Translations under genes and position numbers: made by a program
Shown: in pieces, positions 11,877-23,090 of the stretch
Layout of the letters: each line of letters opens with the position of its first letter
Numbering within the stretch: position 1 is the first letter of the stretch
Assembly (NCBI GenBank): GCA_019916065.1
Contig: CM034234.1
Coordinates: 17,871,520-17,935,519 of the forward strand
DNA from: Vitellaria paradoxa
Taxonomy: Eukaryota; Streptophyta; Magnoliopsida; Ericales; Sapotaceae
Length of the DNA: 64,000 nucleotides
Direction of reading: 5' to 3'
The notes under the pieces: model-generated
Told to the model about the DNA's origin: nothing
The model's database searches: none
The model's input: only the letters and a program-made list of their open reading frames with translations

Positions 11877-14800
11877 TCAAGTTGTCACTAAAGGAGCACC
11901 AGAACCCTTTAGGGGAAGCATGCATGAATAAGTGACATACCTAATGCCATCTACAAGAACAACAACAAAGATCCTCGAGAGGGACTTTGGTCCCCTCATC
12001 ACCCCATCAACGTCAACGTCACCGGCCTCCCTTGGGTCAACAAGCACTGAAACCACCATTGATGAAAGAGAATTATTATTTCCGGGAAAGTTCTCTTTCT
12101 CCGGGGGATTTCTTCCTCCTGTATGTTCATTAGTCGTGTTGTTCCCAGACCTTCCAGCGAAGACAACAGGAGTCCCTGGGAGAATCCTTCTATTCCGTTT
12201 CCGCCTCTTCCTCATGAGGTTTGTAGCATTCTGATGGCGGTGCTCTGCAGAAGCATTAATAACCGAGGTAGCTGGAACTATGGCTCCTGAAGCTGATGAG
12301 ACATCAAACTGGAATACTTCTGTGCACATGCCAGAGCTCAACATTGGCCCTGCACAAAACATGCAATCAGTCGTATATATGCAATTTGACCCAAGATTTA
12401 AAACAATTGTATTTCTTGATTACATTTTTACTGAACTTGATTAAAAAAAGGGGGGGTAATTATATTTTACCCCTTGGGGTTTTGTCCAAAAACATACGAT
12501 CCCTTCTAGTTTAAAAGTCAAAACATAACCTCTTATCATTTAGATTAAAGTACAAAATTGATAAATTTTGATAAATTTAACTAACTTTGAGCCTCATGGG
12601 TTAAAATTGATCAAAGAAAAAAGATTTCTGCAAATACATATAGATAAAAGAACATTTTTATCAATTCTTATGTTAAAACAAAGTATTTTTTAAATTTTTT
12701 AAAAAACACAATAAACAATTCAAAGACAAATTTGCGTATATTTTCTCAATAATATATTTTCTACAATCACATATGAGTGGTTAGTGAGACATAAATTTAG
12801 TTAAATTTAATATATTTCGTCAATTTTGAACTTTAACCCATACCACAAATTGACTTTTAAACTAAAGAGTGTTGTGTATTTTTGGACAAACAACAATGGC
12901 GTAAAGTGAAATTAACCCCCAACCCCCCCCCCCCAAAAAAAAAAAAAAACACCACAAGATAAAAAAAAAAAAAAAAATGTTAGGCATTTAAAAACATACA
13001 AGCCCTGCAATATAAAACCTCCAGAAAAACACACAAGCAGGGCCACAGAAAGACAGCCTTATTACATTGATGAAGTGTCTCCATAAACTAGGAGCAGCAT
13101 AATTTGGTGACATGGCATGACTGTACTACCGCAGCAAGACATATACACCACGTGAAGTATTTCTAAATATAAGACTAATTTTGTCATAACAAATGATCCA
13201 TCAATTACATGAAACATAGTGAAAACACACATTCTCTATTTTACTTCCACAAAAAAGACTTCCAGAAAGATACTATATTCTACACAAATAAATTGCACAA
13301 AAAATTCAAAAACGTTGCAAGGCAAGCCACTTTGTGGTACCAAAGTTTGAGTTCAAGAAACAATAAATTTATCTCAAAAACACTACAGCAAATCACAATA
13401 TGTAATGAGTGTTTTTGCAAATTGTGCGCATCTACATGTAATGAATGCCGTATGGTAAACATGATATAGGAGTAGGACCAATTCAATAGGAGATGGACAA
13501 CTGTTCCCTAAATAGCTATATCATGCCTAATTGATTCAAGTCATTGAAGCTTTAATGACAAAAAGAAAGCAACTAAACAATGTGGACTGAGGTTAGTAAA
13601 AAAGAGATCACAGTGCTTATTACTCAAAACAAATATATATATGTGTGTGTGTTGGGGGGGGGGGCATGGATTTGGCCTTAATGTTAAAAGGGAAACCGTA
13701 CTTGTCAACTCATAGCAGCCTATATAAAGCGTATAATCACTATTTGAACAAACTTGCATACAACAATAATAGTCTTATCATACATCAGCTATATCATTGT
13801 GCTGGAATGGTTCACCTGTTAAAGAATTTAAGCCAGAATTTCGGGTATATATAATTATAAATGCTTGTTTATTGGCTAAATTTCTTTAATGAATAAAGGA
13901 AACCAGTTTAAAAAGATTAAAAAAAAATTGAAAAAAAAAAAAAAAAAAAACAGAGAGAGGGAGCAATCAATACCTGCAAGGCCTTCTTGGAACCACTGTT
14001 GCAGCTTCCCGTTAACCATTTTTGACTTTGAATTGTCCTTATTTGCAGACCCAGAACCAAGAGCCCTTTGCTGTTCAGATGGTTTTCTGTATAGGCGGGG
14101 ATGTCTTCCATTGCCTATAAGCGGGATAGCAGGAGGCATATTTTCCGAAACTGCCAGACCAGTCTCTTCACTACTCTTCATTCCGTGATCATTATGAGAT
14201 GCTATGGATTTCTCGCTAGCCAGAACAGAATGAATTATCAAGTTCCCGTCAATCTTCACAAGCTTATCATTCCTCGGGACATACAAAGAGGCAACAAGAG
14301 GCTCATTAGAATTCCCTGGCCGCACAATCTCGTCTGGCCCAAAAACAGGCTGCGATCCTTCTTTCTGCTCAATATTTGACTCTGCTCCCCCAACACGTCC
14401 TCCTCTCCGACTATGTATTGCATCACTAAAATCATTTCCACTACCAAATCTCCCATAAGACAAGCCCATTCCAATGTTTTGGTTAGAACCATTCAGATGG
14501 TCATCAACCGTTAGTACCCTCCCACGACGTTGTTCATAAAACCCATTGCCAAGATAATCTGATCCATCAGGAACAGTACCCCACATTCCTCCAAATTTTA
14601 CATCTACCATTGGCACTAATCCACCAAAAAGCAGAAAGAAAAATAACAAACCAAGAAAACTAACACTTGCAATATTCTTAGTCCTACCTTGAGCCTTCTT
14701 ACTGTCAACTTTCTTTGCCTTTGGGGCTGGGGAAGGTTGCTGCTGGGGCTTCAATCTAGGGATCGGAACCAGTGGAACTTGAGAACCTTGTGGTTTCACA

Positions 14801-15837
14801 AGATAGGGAGGTACCATCCACGGGGTACAACCCACAGGTGCCATAGGCGGAGGATGAGGGTACATGCCCGGTGGTGGCATTGGGGGCGGGCGGCACATGC
14901 CACCACCGCTGAATTGTTGCCGCAAACTTGCATTCTCAGCCATTATATATGAAATCCTAGTGTTCAAATCTTGAATTGTGGAATGCAGTGTTCTCACCTT
15001 ATCCTCAAGCTCCCCCACGTAATGCTTCTTCCTCTGCCTAGAAAGCTGCGCGCTTTCACGGTTCCTCATCAGCCTCGCCTTCCTTTTGTCGTCCTCTTCT
15101 TCGCTGGTTGAGCTGATAGCACACGGTTGATTGGACCGGTCCCTTCCACTATTCGACCTTTGGTACTTGCTCGTCCTTGGCTCAGATTTCACATCTTCAC
15201 TCTCCTTTTTCCTTTTCAACAAACAATTGCCGACCTCTTCCTCCAATTTGATCTTCTGATCAACAGCACCATCGCCATTCATAGCAACGTGGCCGCAATT
15301 ACGCGAGTCCGGCGAAGGATGATTCAGAGCACCCGAGAAAGCATATCCAGAATTGCCAGAACCGTGGGACGACGCCCTCCCAGAAACACCGGACCCCTTG
15401 GTGGCGGACTCCTGAGATGATTCGGGCGACGGAACATTCAGAAACTTAGCAACGTCCAAGCTCCGATCGCCGGAGACCTGACACGAACCCGGCGACAGAG
15501 CACCACTCGAGCTCTGGTCGGCCGAGATGTGGTCGAAACCACCGGAATTCGGATTCTCTGGAATGTCGGGGCTCGGATCGGTAGAGAATTGGATGGTGTT
15601 CGAACAGGAAGGGGCGACTGGAGCAGATAAAGAATTAAAGAAGTCTTCGGTGTCGGTGGGGTGTTGGAGATCGTCAAAGATGAACTCGAAGCCGTCGAGG
15701 TCGAGGTCGGAGGTAAATGTATCGGAGAAGACAGTTGGATCAATGGGTGGAAATGGGAGCGGACCAAAGCCACCGAATGTGGTGGTTTTGAGGTTAGGGT
15801 TCCGAGGCATGGGGCCGTCGAGGGATGGATCAGTCAT
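11877..15837 (-). CDS. bZIP17: membrane-tethered bZIP transcription factor (bZIP17/28/49 type)
   Basis: Two exons, 15837-13974 and 12349-11877, join in phase to give 778 aa. The order is: acidic N-terminal activation region; basic region plus leucine zipper at about residues 251-310 (NRESAQLSRQRKKHYV core); Pro-rich linker; one transmembrane segment at about 389-410; and a long luminal tail with N-glycosylation sequons (Asn449, Asn653, Asn662). Candidate site-1 protease motifs lie at RRGRVL (437-442) and RRIL (675-678). Factors of this group sit in the ER membrane. On ER or salt stress they move to the Golgi, are cut by S1P and S2P, and the released N-terminus enters the nucleus to induce chaperone and stress genes. 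The C-terminal block (VSVLVDPRE, RIFVVVLVD, YVTYSC) is also typical. bZIP17 and bZIP49 cannot be told apart here. The 1624-bp intron carries a fold-back repeat. Confidence 0.92.
12450..12920. mobile_element. fold-back MITE-like element in the bZIP intron
   Basis: The left end (GGGGGTAATTATATTTTACC, then TTTTGTCCAAAAACATAC and TAGTTTAAAAGTC) matches the reverse complement of the right end (GACTTTTAAACTAAAG, TTTTTGGACAAAC, GTGAAATTAACCCCC) over about 150 bases with many changes. It lies wholly inside intron 12350-13973. It is related to 9582-10007. A C13-A15 tract follows at about 12922-12950. Confidence 0.55.
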
Positions 15838-15839
15838 TG

Positions 15840-15848
15840 TTAGGGTTT
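15840..15848 (-). promoter_or_regulatory. telo-box in the bZIP 5' leader
   Basis: AAACCCTAA on the minus strand ends two bases before the ATG. Telo-boxes are frequent in 5' regions of plant genes expressed in dividing tissue. The sequence is exact; the role is inferred. Confidence 0.4.
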
Positions 15849-16035
15849 TTCCCAGACGAGTCGGAGGTTTAAACTACAGACATATAAAAATATATATATA
15901 TAAAAGAGAGAGAGAGATTTGCAACTGCCGAGGGTTCTCCAACACGAGACCCCTACGAGGAGGGGGGGGGGCTTCTGGATCGAGTAGTCACCGTTGCCCG
16001 TAGCTTACACTCTTCTTCGCATGGCAGTGGCTAAT

Positions 16036-16044
16036 CCACGTGTC
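16036..16044. promoter_or_regulatory. G-box/ABRE (CCACGTGTC) upstream of the bZIP gene
   Basis: CCACGTGTC lies about 200 bases before the bZIP start and contains the CACGTG G-box and the ACGTGTC ABRE core. Binding by bZIP factors and ABA or stress control are plausible. A full ERSE (CCAAT-N9-CCACG) was not found next to it. Confidence 0.4.
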
Positions 16045-16488
16045 CTGCGAATTCTTCCCTTTTTCACCTTTCAAAAAAAAGAAAATTCATCCCTTTTTCT
16101 TTTTCTTTTTTTTTTTTAAGTCTTCGGATTGCAATTTTTGGGTTTATTAAAAACGTAAAATAAAAATGTATTTTTATTATTAAAAGAGGCAATTTCATTT
16201 TGTGTTTTTTATTTAGAATAGGTAAAAAAAATATATTATTATATTATATTTTTATTTAATGAAAATGTATTACTATTTTGTATTTTTTGACAATATGTTG
16301 TCAAAATGTTTTTTAATAATTTAAGCAATAAACAGCAAAGTCCAAAAAAAAAAAAAAAAAAAAAATTGAATTCTTTCTTGTAGTATCGACAATTCAGATA
16401 AATCGTGTGATGTTAAAATTCCTAACCATGTTTTTTGGTTCAAATATTTCAAATCTTAATGAATAAATTAAAAATTAAGTTAAATTAT

Positions 16489-16618
16489 GGGTTGGGATAG
16501 GTCCAGTGCACTGGACCGTCTAGTGTACCACGGACTGTCAGATCACCGTAGGGTACTGTGCATAGTGCACTGTGCGAGGATCCAACAGTTTGCGGTGCAC
16601 CGGACCTACCCCCTTCCC
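16489..16618. mobile_element. 130-bp MITE with a perfect palindrome
   Basis: The element is flanked by identical 10-base sequences, GTTAAATTAT (16479-16488 and 16619-16628). Its ends are inverted: GGGTTGGGATAGGTCC at the left and, reverse-complemented from the right, GGGAAGGGGGTAGGTCC. At 16500-16517 it carries GGTCCAGTGCACTGGACC, an 18-base perfect palindrome. The element is GC-richer than its surroundings, has no coding capacity and is probably mobilised in trans, perhaps by a Mutator-type transposase given the 10-bp duplication. Confidence 0.7.
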
Positions 16619-18156
16619 GTTAAATTATACTTATCTTTCCTCTATATTTAAATAATTACGCTTATTGCCACCCAACTTTAAAAATTACACTTTAACTCCT
16701 TTATTCTAAAATATTATTAACATTGATTCAATTTCATTAAATTAACCATTAAAATTAAGTAAAAAAATATTAAAATAACTAAAATTTTAAGTACTATTTT
16801 TATTTTATTGCTCTCTCTCATATATTTATCAGTTTTCATTACAAAAATCTCTCAAAAAAAAGTAAAAATAAATTTGAAAATTTTTGTAAAAAAAAATGAC
16901 AATGATGGGAGAGAGAGAGAGATAAAATAGGAAAAAAAATTTAAAATTTTGATTATTTTGACATTTTTTATTAAATTTTAACAATTTATTTAATAAAATA
17001 TGGTCACTATTAAAAATATTTTAAAATAAAAAAATAAGTTTGATTTTTAAATTTTAAGAGATGATAAATGTAAGTATCTAAATATTGAAAAGAGACAGAT
17101 GTAATTTAGCATTTATCTCACAATCAAATCAATTTTACCTTTTTTTAAAATTACTAAGTTTATCCTCTTATATTTTAAACTTATTTTAAATAATAATAAA
17201 AGGTAAAAATATCACATTAACATAAAATTAAAGAATTAACTACTAAAAAACTACAATTTTTTCCCCCTTCAAAACCCAAAAAAATAAAATAAAAAAAGCT
17301 TTTTTTGTTTCCTAAACTCTTTAAGTATTACTACATTTTAGGCCCAAAAGTGCTAAGTTAAAAAACTAAGTACTAAAAAACTACATTTTTTTTTCTTTCC
17401 AAGCATTAAAAAAAATAATTTTTTAATAACTAACTAGTAGTTACCAAAAAAAAAAAATTATAAATAAAAAATAACTTTTTTTTTTTTGGGTTTCCCAAAC
17501 TCTACCTAATGCGTGCTAGACCCAGAAGTGCTGGCTCGGGCCGGCCCGCCAGGCTTACTAGCTTTTCGTTTTTTTGTAAGAAAAGAGTACTCATTAGTTT
17601 GTATACTCGGTTTGTTAATAGAAGGGCAAGGGTTTCTAGTGCGTGTATTTTTTTTTTTTTTAATTACAAACGAAATAACAATTTTTAAAAAATAGTTTTA
17701 AATATGCTTTATAAAACGGAGATGACATAGCACGACGGTCAACCAATTAAAAGAGTCGTGAATGCGGAACACACAATCCCATTGACACCTCTACCTTGCA
17801 TATTTCAAATAACACGTTGTGACTCTGATGTCTGAAAGAAGAGTAAAATACCACACACACACACACACACACAATACCGTCAGTTTCACTTCAAGGCATC
17901 TATTTTCAATTGTGGCACTTTATCCCTTGCACATTTGACCCAGTTTTAGGGTTCAGTATGGCTATGCGAGTCGGACGAAATTTCAAATGGAATTATATGG
18001 AAAAGTGACATTAAAATTAGATTAAATCTATAGGGGGTTAAAATGACATAATTTCAAGTGTAGGATATTGGAATGAAATTTGCAGTATAATACAACAATG
18101 CTAAATATATTTTGGCCCTCGAGAATAATCTATTTATAGCTAGCATCACACATTAT

Positions 18157-18289
18157 GACACCGTTTGATTTGCTGTAAACCTTTGAAAATATCTAAAAAT
18201 TATTCACTTTTTTTATTTCACTGCACGAATCACAGACCTACAATTTATCTCATTTTATCTCACATTTTATCACTCCAAACACACCTTAT
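18157..18289. mobile_element. small hAT-like MITE copy (GTTTGAT...CCAAACACACC family)
   Basis: The left end ACACCGTTTGATTTGCTG and right end CACTCCAAACACACCTTA are imperfectly inverted. Internal phrases (TTTCACTGCACGAATCA, CAATTTATCTCATTTTATC) recur at 27558-27688 and, reverse-oriented, at 38385-38538. A target duplication is not clear. Confidence 0.5.
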
Positions 18290-20868
18290 ATTGCTTACAA
18301 TATTTTTCTTTCCTCGGAATTGTATTTAGGACTATTATTTAGGAATATTCTTAAAATTAAATGAAATTTGGATTTAAAAAAAAAAGATGAGGTTTTTATC
18401 TTTTATCCATGTGAAAAGCTAGAAACTTATTTTTTTTTTTTAACCATTTCCTCAAATATCATAAAAAATAAGAAAAAATTAGAGTGTTCAAGTGTTTAAT
18501 AAACACTGGGTATGAGGGTTGAATTACCATACCCTTGTCACATACAGAGAATACAGATGTACTGAATGAAATAGAAGAGTTTGCAATTTTGGTGGTAATT
18601 TGTCCAAAAGAAACTTGAATTACAGGGAAACCAAAGAACAGACAAGTACCTTTGCTCCTTTGGATCCACGGGGGATATCTATTTGATGAAAGTATCATGG
18701 AAGTCTAAAGTTTGAGATCCCAAAATGGAAAAGGAGATAACACTTGATTTTTAATACTGTCTTTCATTTCTCAGTAGGGAATAGTGTAGCTCAAGCAATT
18801 AAATGAAACCTAAATGCAGATGCACAATGCAGTACATGATCTTACAAAGGAAGATGCTATTCTACCAGAAAATCCAACCAAAATAAAGTCACAATGGTAG
18901 TGCTGTAATAAAAGTCTATTTTTGCAGGTTTGGATTTATTATTTTTAAGTGATAGGCCCATAAGTGCTCCACATTCGGTCACTTTTCTGGTGATACAGCA
19001 TTATCCTCTTACCAGTAGGCAAATTCTTGCAAACACCATGAAGTTCTAAAATTTAAAATGATGATAGATGTCCTAACATTATACAATCTTCAAGAGATGT
19101 TACTAAAAGAAGGGAGGCACTCCATGCTGGACTTGGTTAACTAACAGAAGGTAGGAACTCCATCCTGGTTTGGTTGCCAAGTCACGGCGAAACACAAAAA
19201 TTACAATTTTGAATCAAAAAACAAAATTGTCCATCTTGTTTAGCCTAATGATTTCAAAGTTTTGATTCCTTGTCTTCCCAGTAAGGTAGGGTCGTATCTA
19301 ACTATTTGGGGGCCTAAAGCGAAAAAAAAATTTAGACATAAAAAATGTTTACAAGTGTAGCTTAAGGCCCAAAGTGGGCTTGTAGTATAGATACTCCTAG
19401 TATTATTTCTATAAATTAACATAAGTTCTAAAATTATTTGAGATAAAGATGAGCTTCAAAGTTGAGGATATGATAAAATTAAAATAATTAAATATAGATA
19501 TATTTTAAATCTTTGGATGAGTTATCAGATATTGTTTTTATAAATTAAGATAACTTCTAAAACTATTCGAAATTAAGATGAAAATTCAAGGTAAGGAGAG
19601 GATAAATTTAAAACAATTAAATATATGTCTCTCTCTCTATATATATTTTATATTTGAGGCTTTCTTATTGGACGGGGCCTTAAGCAATTGCCTAAGTTGT
19701 CTTATACCTATACCGGTCCTGAAGTAAGGAAAGGGGGAAATACTAGCTGGAGAATGGCCTTTTAATACAAGTATGCCATTTTTGTTTAAGAGATGAAAAG
19801 AACTATATAACCAAATGGAGGGAGCAACAGCTAGGGTCTGGCTTATAACTAGTTGGGTCATTTTTGGACTAATGAAAATATCTCTATGTTACGGTGAGCT
19901 TCTAATCATTCATCTCTAATCCATTAAAAGGTTCTAGAAGTATAAGAAAAGTAAAGATCATATAATTTTGTTTTACACTTCATGAAAGATACAACACATG
20001 CTTTACTAAAATGAAAATAAAAACCCAAATAATTTGGAAGCACAGCTACCGAGCATTATTAACATAAAATCGAGATGCTAATAACAGGAGATGTTTCAAT
20101 TTTTCTTAGTTCCTCAAATATCAAGTTTACAAGTCCTCTTCAAAACCACGGATGTCACAAGCAGGACTCACCTCTACATGACCCTTAAGAAATGAAAAAA
20201 ACTTGATTCCTAGGCAGGAGATTACTGGAAATTGCCGAGAAATCCAATTTTCAATTATGCTCCATGGAGCCAAATTCCATTCTTTGATCCCCGTAAAATA
20301 TATGTAACATTTGCCGTCATTATTCACCCCTAACAGGAAGCTCAAGATATAAACCTTGCTTGAGCCACAACCATCGCCGACACCACCAATAACAACTCTC
20401 CCCAACAATGAAGAGACCAACACAAGAAAATCCAGCCACATAAACTGACATATAACACAGCATAAACAAGACAGCCATCATGAATGACTGCAACCATTAT
20501 TTTCCGCCCAAATCACAGTCGATATCAGTCACCAGAAACCAATAGGAGGAAGAACAGACCACTATCAATAACATAATTACAAGTTCAGAAGAAGCCCAAG
20601 GAACTGATGGACGCTGGAATTGACACTACACATGCAACACTAGCTATGAAAAAAATTAACCAAATTGGCAACGGATTGCAGTACCCCCATGTGACTCATT
20701 TGCAATTTCTTGAAATCCCAATGCCAATTACCCTGACCAATTCTACTAATAGAGCTAGAACAACAACCATGAGAAGAGGAAAAACTCAAAATGCTCTGAC
20801 AAGTAAACTCAATGCACAATGTGACCCAGAATCTCAATTAGTAAGAGAAGAAAAACAATTACCCAATT

Positions 20869-21798
20869 TCAATCATCCCCAGTTGGAAATAGAGTGAGAA
20901 CCCTCCTTCCATTAGCTGCTGCCGTTGCTGATTCCAAGTCCTCTACAAACGAAGGAACAGCACCGTGAACTGGTGTCCCCATTCGATGAACAGGCTGAGA
21001 CTGCCTCGTCGTCAGAAATGGATGCTCGAACTGCTGCCCATTTGGCGGCGACCCAAAATGCCCCACTTGCCGATACTGCGACTGCAGGTGTGGATGTCCG
21101 GCCACCGCCGCCGCCGCCGCCATCTGCTGGTGGTGGTGGTGCTGCTGCTGCTGCAGTGCAGCGACTGGCACAAACGGCAAGAAGGGATCCGTGTTCGGGC
21201 GACCCGGGTGCAGGAAGTGCGCCGGCACTGGCGAGCTCGCGAACAAATGATCCGTGGCGGGATCGCCCCCGCCGCCTCCACCGGCGCCCGCACCGGCGAC
21301 GCCGCCGGAAAGCCCCTGCATACGCTTCAAGTAGAGGCGGTACTTCTGGAGATGGCTGGCGACGTTCTCGCGGGTCAACCCGTCAACGCTCATAAGCTGC
21401 ATTATGGTCTTCGGGACGGCGTTTTTGATCCCCAAGTGGGCCACGGCGTCCACAAACCGCTTGTGGAGCTGCGGCGTCCACACGAGGCGGGGCCGCTTGA
21501 GGGTCCGGGCGGGCTCGTCGCCCGCGCCACCACTTCCCAAGTCGCCGGAATCGAATTCCGCGGAGTTGGGTTGGGAAGAAGGGGTTTGAACCGACGACGA
21601 CGGAGGAGGCGGCGGAGGAGGTGGTGGCAGTGGTGGGAGTTGTTGTGGGTTATTGGGGTTTCGGATATCGAAAGCAATAGCCAGATCGGGGGTGATTAGG
21701 GTTTGGGACAAGGGCATGAGCTCATCAGGCGATGGGAGCTCCTCTTCCCACTTTGAGAACCAATTGGAGTCGTCCTCTCTCATCTCCACTTTCACCAC
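20869..21798 (-). CDS. MYBC1: GARP-type MYB transcription factor, MYBC1-like
   Basis: One intact exon of 309 aa. The N-terminus ([20 protein letters not shown] and the following [10 protein letters not shown]) and the GARP DNA-binding domain at about residues 100-160, ending in [13 protein letters not shown], identify the MYBC1/LUX group of single-repeat MYB-like factors. The N-terminal MREDD...WEEELPSP block and the [11 protein letters not shown] (185-195) and LFP-G ends resemble MYBC1 more than LUX. Arabidopsis MYBC1 is reported as a negative regulator of freezing tolerance, whereas LUX is in the evening complex of the clock. Low-complexity tracts (12 Pro at about 58-66, Gly, Gln/His, Ala) make it longer than MYBC1 (about 248 aa). 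The Arabidopsis start matches the second methionine (residue 6, 21783); either could be used. GC content is far above the surroundings. Confidence 0.88.
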   Translation of the reverse strand: MVKVEMREDDSNWFSKWEEELPSPDELMPLSQTLITPDLAIAFDIRNPNNPQQLPPLPPPPPPPPPSSSVQTPSSQPNSAEFDSGDLGSGGAGDEPARTLKRPRLVWTPQLHKRFVDAVAHLGIKNAVPKTIMQLMSVDGLTRENVASHLQKYRLYLKRMQGLSGGVAGAGAGGGGGGDPATDHLFASSPVPAHFLHPGRPNTDPFLPFVPVAALQQQQHHHHQQMAAAAAVAGHPHLQSQYRQVGHFGSPPNGQQFEHPFLTTRQSQPVHRMGTPVHGAVPSFVEDLESATAAANGRRVLTLFPTGDD

Positions 21799-22140
21799 TA
21801 TGATATAAAGTAAAAACCCAATTGAGGGCTGGGCTTTCTCGGTAAGGTACTCAATTTTTGTTCGGATTCATTTTATGGGTTCTGATATTAGTGGGGTTTG
21901 TTGATTGATTGACACCCAGAAACGAGGAGGAGGAGGAGGAGGAGGAGAGAGAATTGAATTATTGAGAGGATTTAGTGCTCTGACTCTCTGGGTTCCTTTG
22001 GAATATCGATTCAGATAAGAGAGGGGGGGGGAGGGAGGGGGTGGCGGTAGTGGTGGTGGGGGTGGTGATGGTGGTGGTGGTGGTGGAGGGAGAGGTTCGA
22101 GGCGGATCTTGTTTTTATCAGCTTTTAATAATAATAACAA
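21799..22140 (-). promoter_or_regulatory. 5' leader/promoter of the GARP gene with purine-rich tracts
   Basis: Upstream of the ATG there are (GGA)n at about 21926-21949 and a long G-rich, GGT-repeat tract at about 22021-22092 on the + strand. On the gene's strand these read as CCT and ACC pyrimidine-rich runs, typical of plant leaders. Open frames here are simple proline repeats and not genes. No TATA box is assigned. Confidence 0.35.
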
Positions 22141-22769
22141 AGGGTTACTGTTGCTGATGCCATTCTTGTGATTTTTATGAGGCGGGGTGGGTTGGGCTTG
22201 GGGTCCTATCTTTTTCCGGGATTTGGGGGTCTTAAATACTTTTTAGAGTGCAAACATCTCGAATCTTTATTATTTTCACAATGATCCCCTCTTTCTCTAT
22301 CTTATTCTATCATAGGCCTACCCTAGGAGTTTACAAAAGAATCCCACTAAAAAAAAAAAAAAAAAAAATTTGATCCGATCCAATGTTGTTGGTTTGAGTC
22401 AATTCAGTTTTAGTGAGCGAATATTGGTTCAGTTGTTCTTTTCTTTCTTTCTTTTTTTTTTTAAATGGGGAAATATTAGGAAATTATAATTTAGTTGAAA
22501 ATTTCTTTTAATTCCGCCCGTTGGTTCCGAGAAACAAAAGTGATGAGACTATGAAATAACAGCAAAGAACTCATTTGATAATTGCAAAATGTTACGCTGA
22601 CACCATAAGTTTACACTCGGTCAAAAATACGATATTTTGACCTTAAAAGAGATTTAAAACGGTATTCATTCGACGCACGAGCTACACGGGAGGGATTGTT
22701 TAAGCTGCCGAAGTAGCAGAGAGGGATGGGTTAATCGCCATCAAAGGAAATACAACAACGCAGCCAGCC

Positions 22770-23090
22770 ATGTATGTGGCCTCTCCCGACAAATACACGC
22801 AGCCCTCTTTGGCCATCCAATTCCCAGACCTGCTCACACAACCTGATTTCGATCCTAACCCTTTCGAGCTCGATGAGAGCGACGTCATTTGGTCCTACGA
22901 TCCCAGCGATGTCCACTCCCACTCCTACTCTCCGTTGACCGCATCTAATTTTTCGACTAATCTCCCAACAGCAACAGCCACAACTAAATCAATTCTACCC
23001 TGAAAACTCCAGCCTCTCCGCCACGTTGTCTGACGCCCACCTCCCCTTGCTAAGTGGCGCAAACCTAACCTGAACCTGTCCCTCTCTGCC
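22770..23090 (+). pseudogene. possible frameshifted S40 (DUF584)-like fragment
   Basis: A 77-codon frame starts at 22770 and reads NPFELDESDVIWSYD near residues 31-45. Acidic ELDESDVW-type motifs are typical of S40 senescence-regulator (DUF584) proteins. The frame stops at 23003, but a shift near 22970 opens another to about 23070 with QQQQ, LSATLSDAHLPLLSG and a stop, which could be the continuation. The base composition is richer in C than the surroundings. Signature C-terminal S40 motifs are not seen. It may be a decayed gene, a small unrelated gene or chance. Identity is uncertain. Confidence 0.3.

Larger units (their letters stand above)
15849..20868. other. intergenic region between the bZIP and GARP-MYB genes
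   Basis: Five kilobases without a supported gene. After the bZIP promoter come AT-rich sequence and poly(A) runs, the 130-bp MITE at 16489-16618, a (CA)n tract at about 17851-17872, and a small MITE at about 18157-18289. A repeat with decayed inverted ends follows at about 19280-19725 (GGGGGCCTAAAGCGAAA on the left, GGGGCCTTAAGCAATTGCC on the right). Sequence from about 20100 to 20868 is less AT-rich and probably includes the 3' UTR of the GARP gene. Confidence 0.5.

Noticed and set aside
13876..13973. Continuation of the bZIP frame past residue 621 to a hydrophobic Phe-rich end
   Set aside because: A GT donor at 13973 and an in-phase acceptor at 12350 join to the conserved C-terminal block; the readthrough is a poly(T) tract of the intron.
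15127..16003. Plus-strand frames opposite the 5' end of the bZIP gene
   Set aside because: Antisense to well-supported bZIP coding sequence, with Arg/Ser-rich translations and no family resemblance.
19280..19725. Possible intact DNA transposon with GGGGCCT ends
   Set aside because: The ends are only loosely inverted and no target duplication was found, so boundaries are not claimed.
20925..21699. Long plus-strand open frames opposite the GARP gene
   Set aside because: They are antisense shadows of a GC-rich, low-complexity coding exon; the minus strand carries a clear domain and full-length match.
21868..22140. 90-codon proline-rich frame upstream of the GARP gene
   Set aside because: It is translation of GGA and GGT simple repeats, with no domain, in a leader region.
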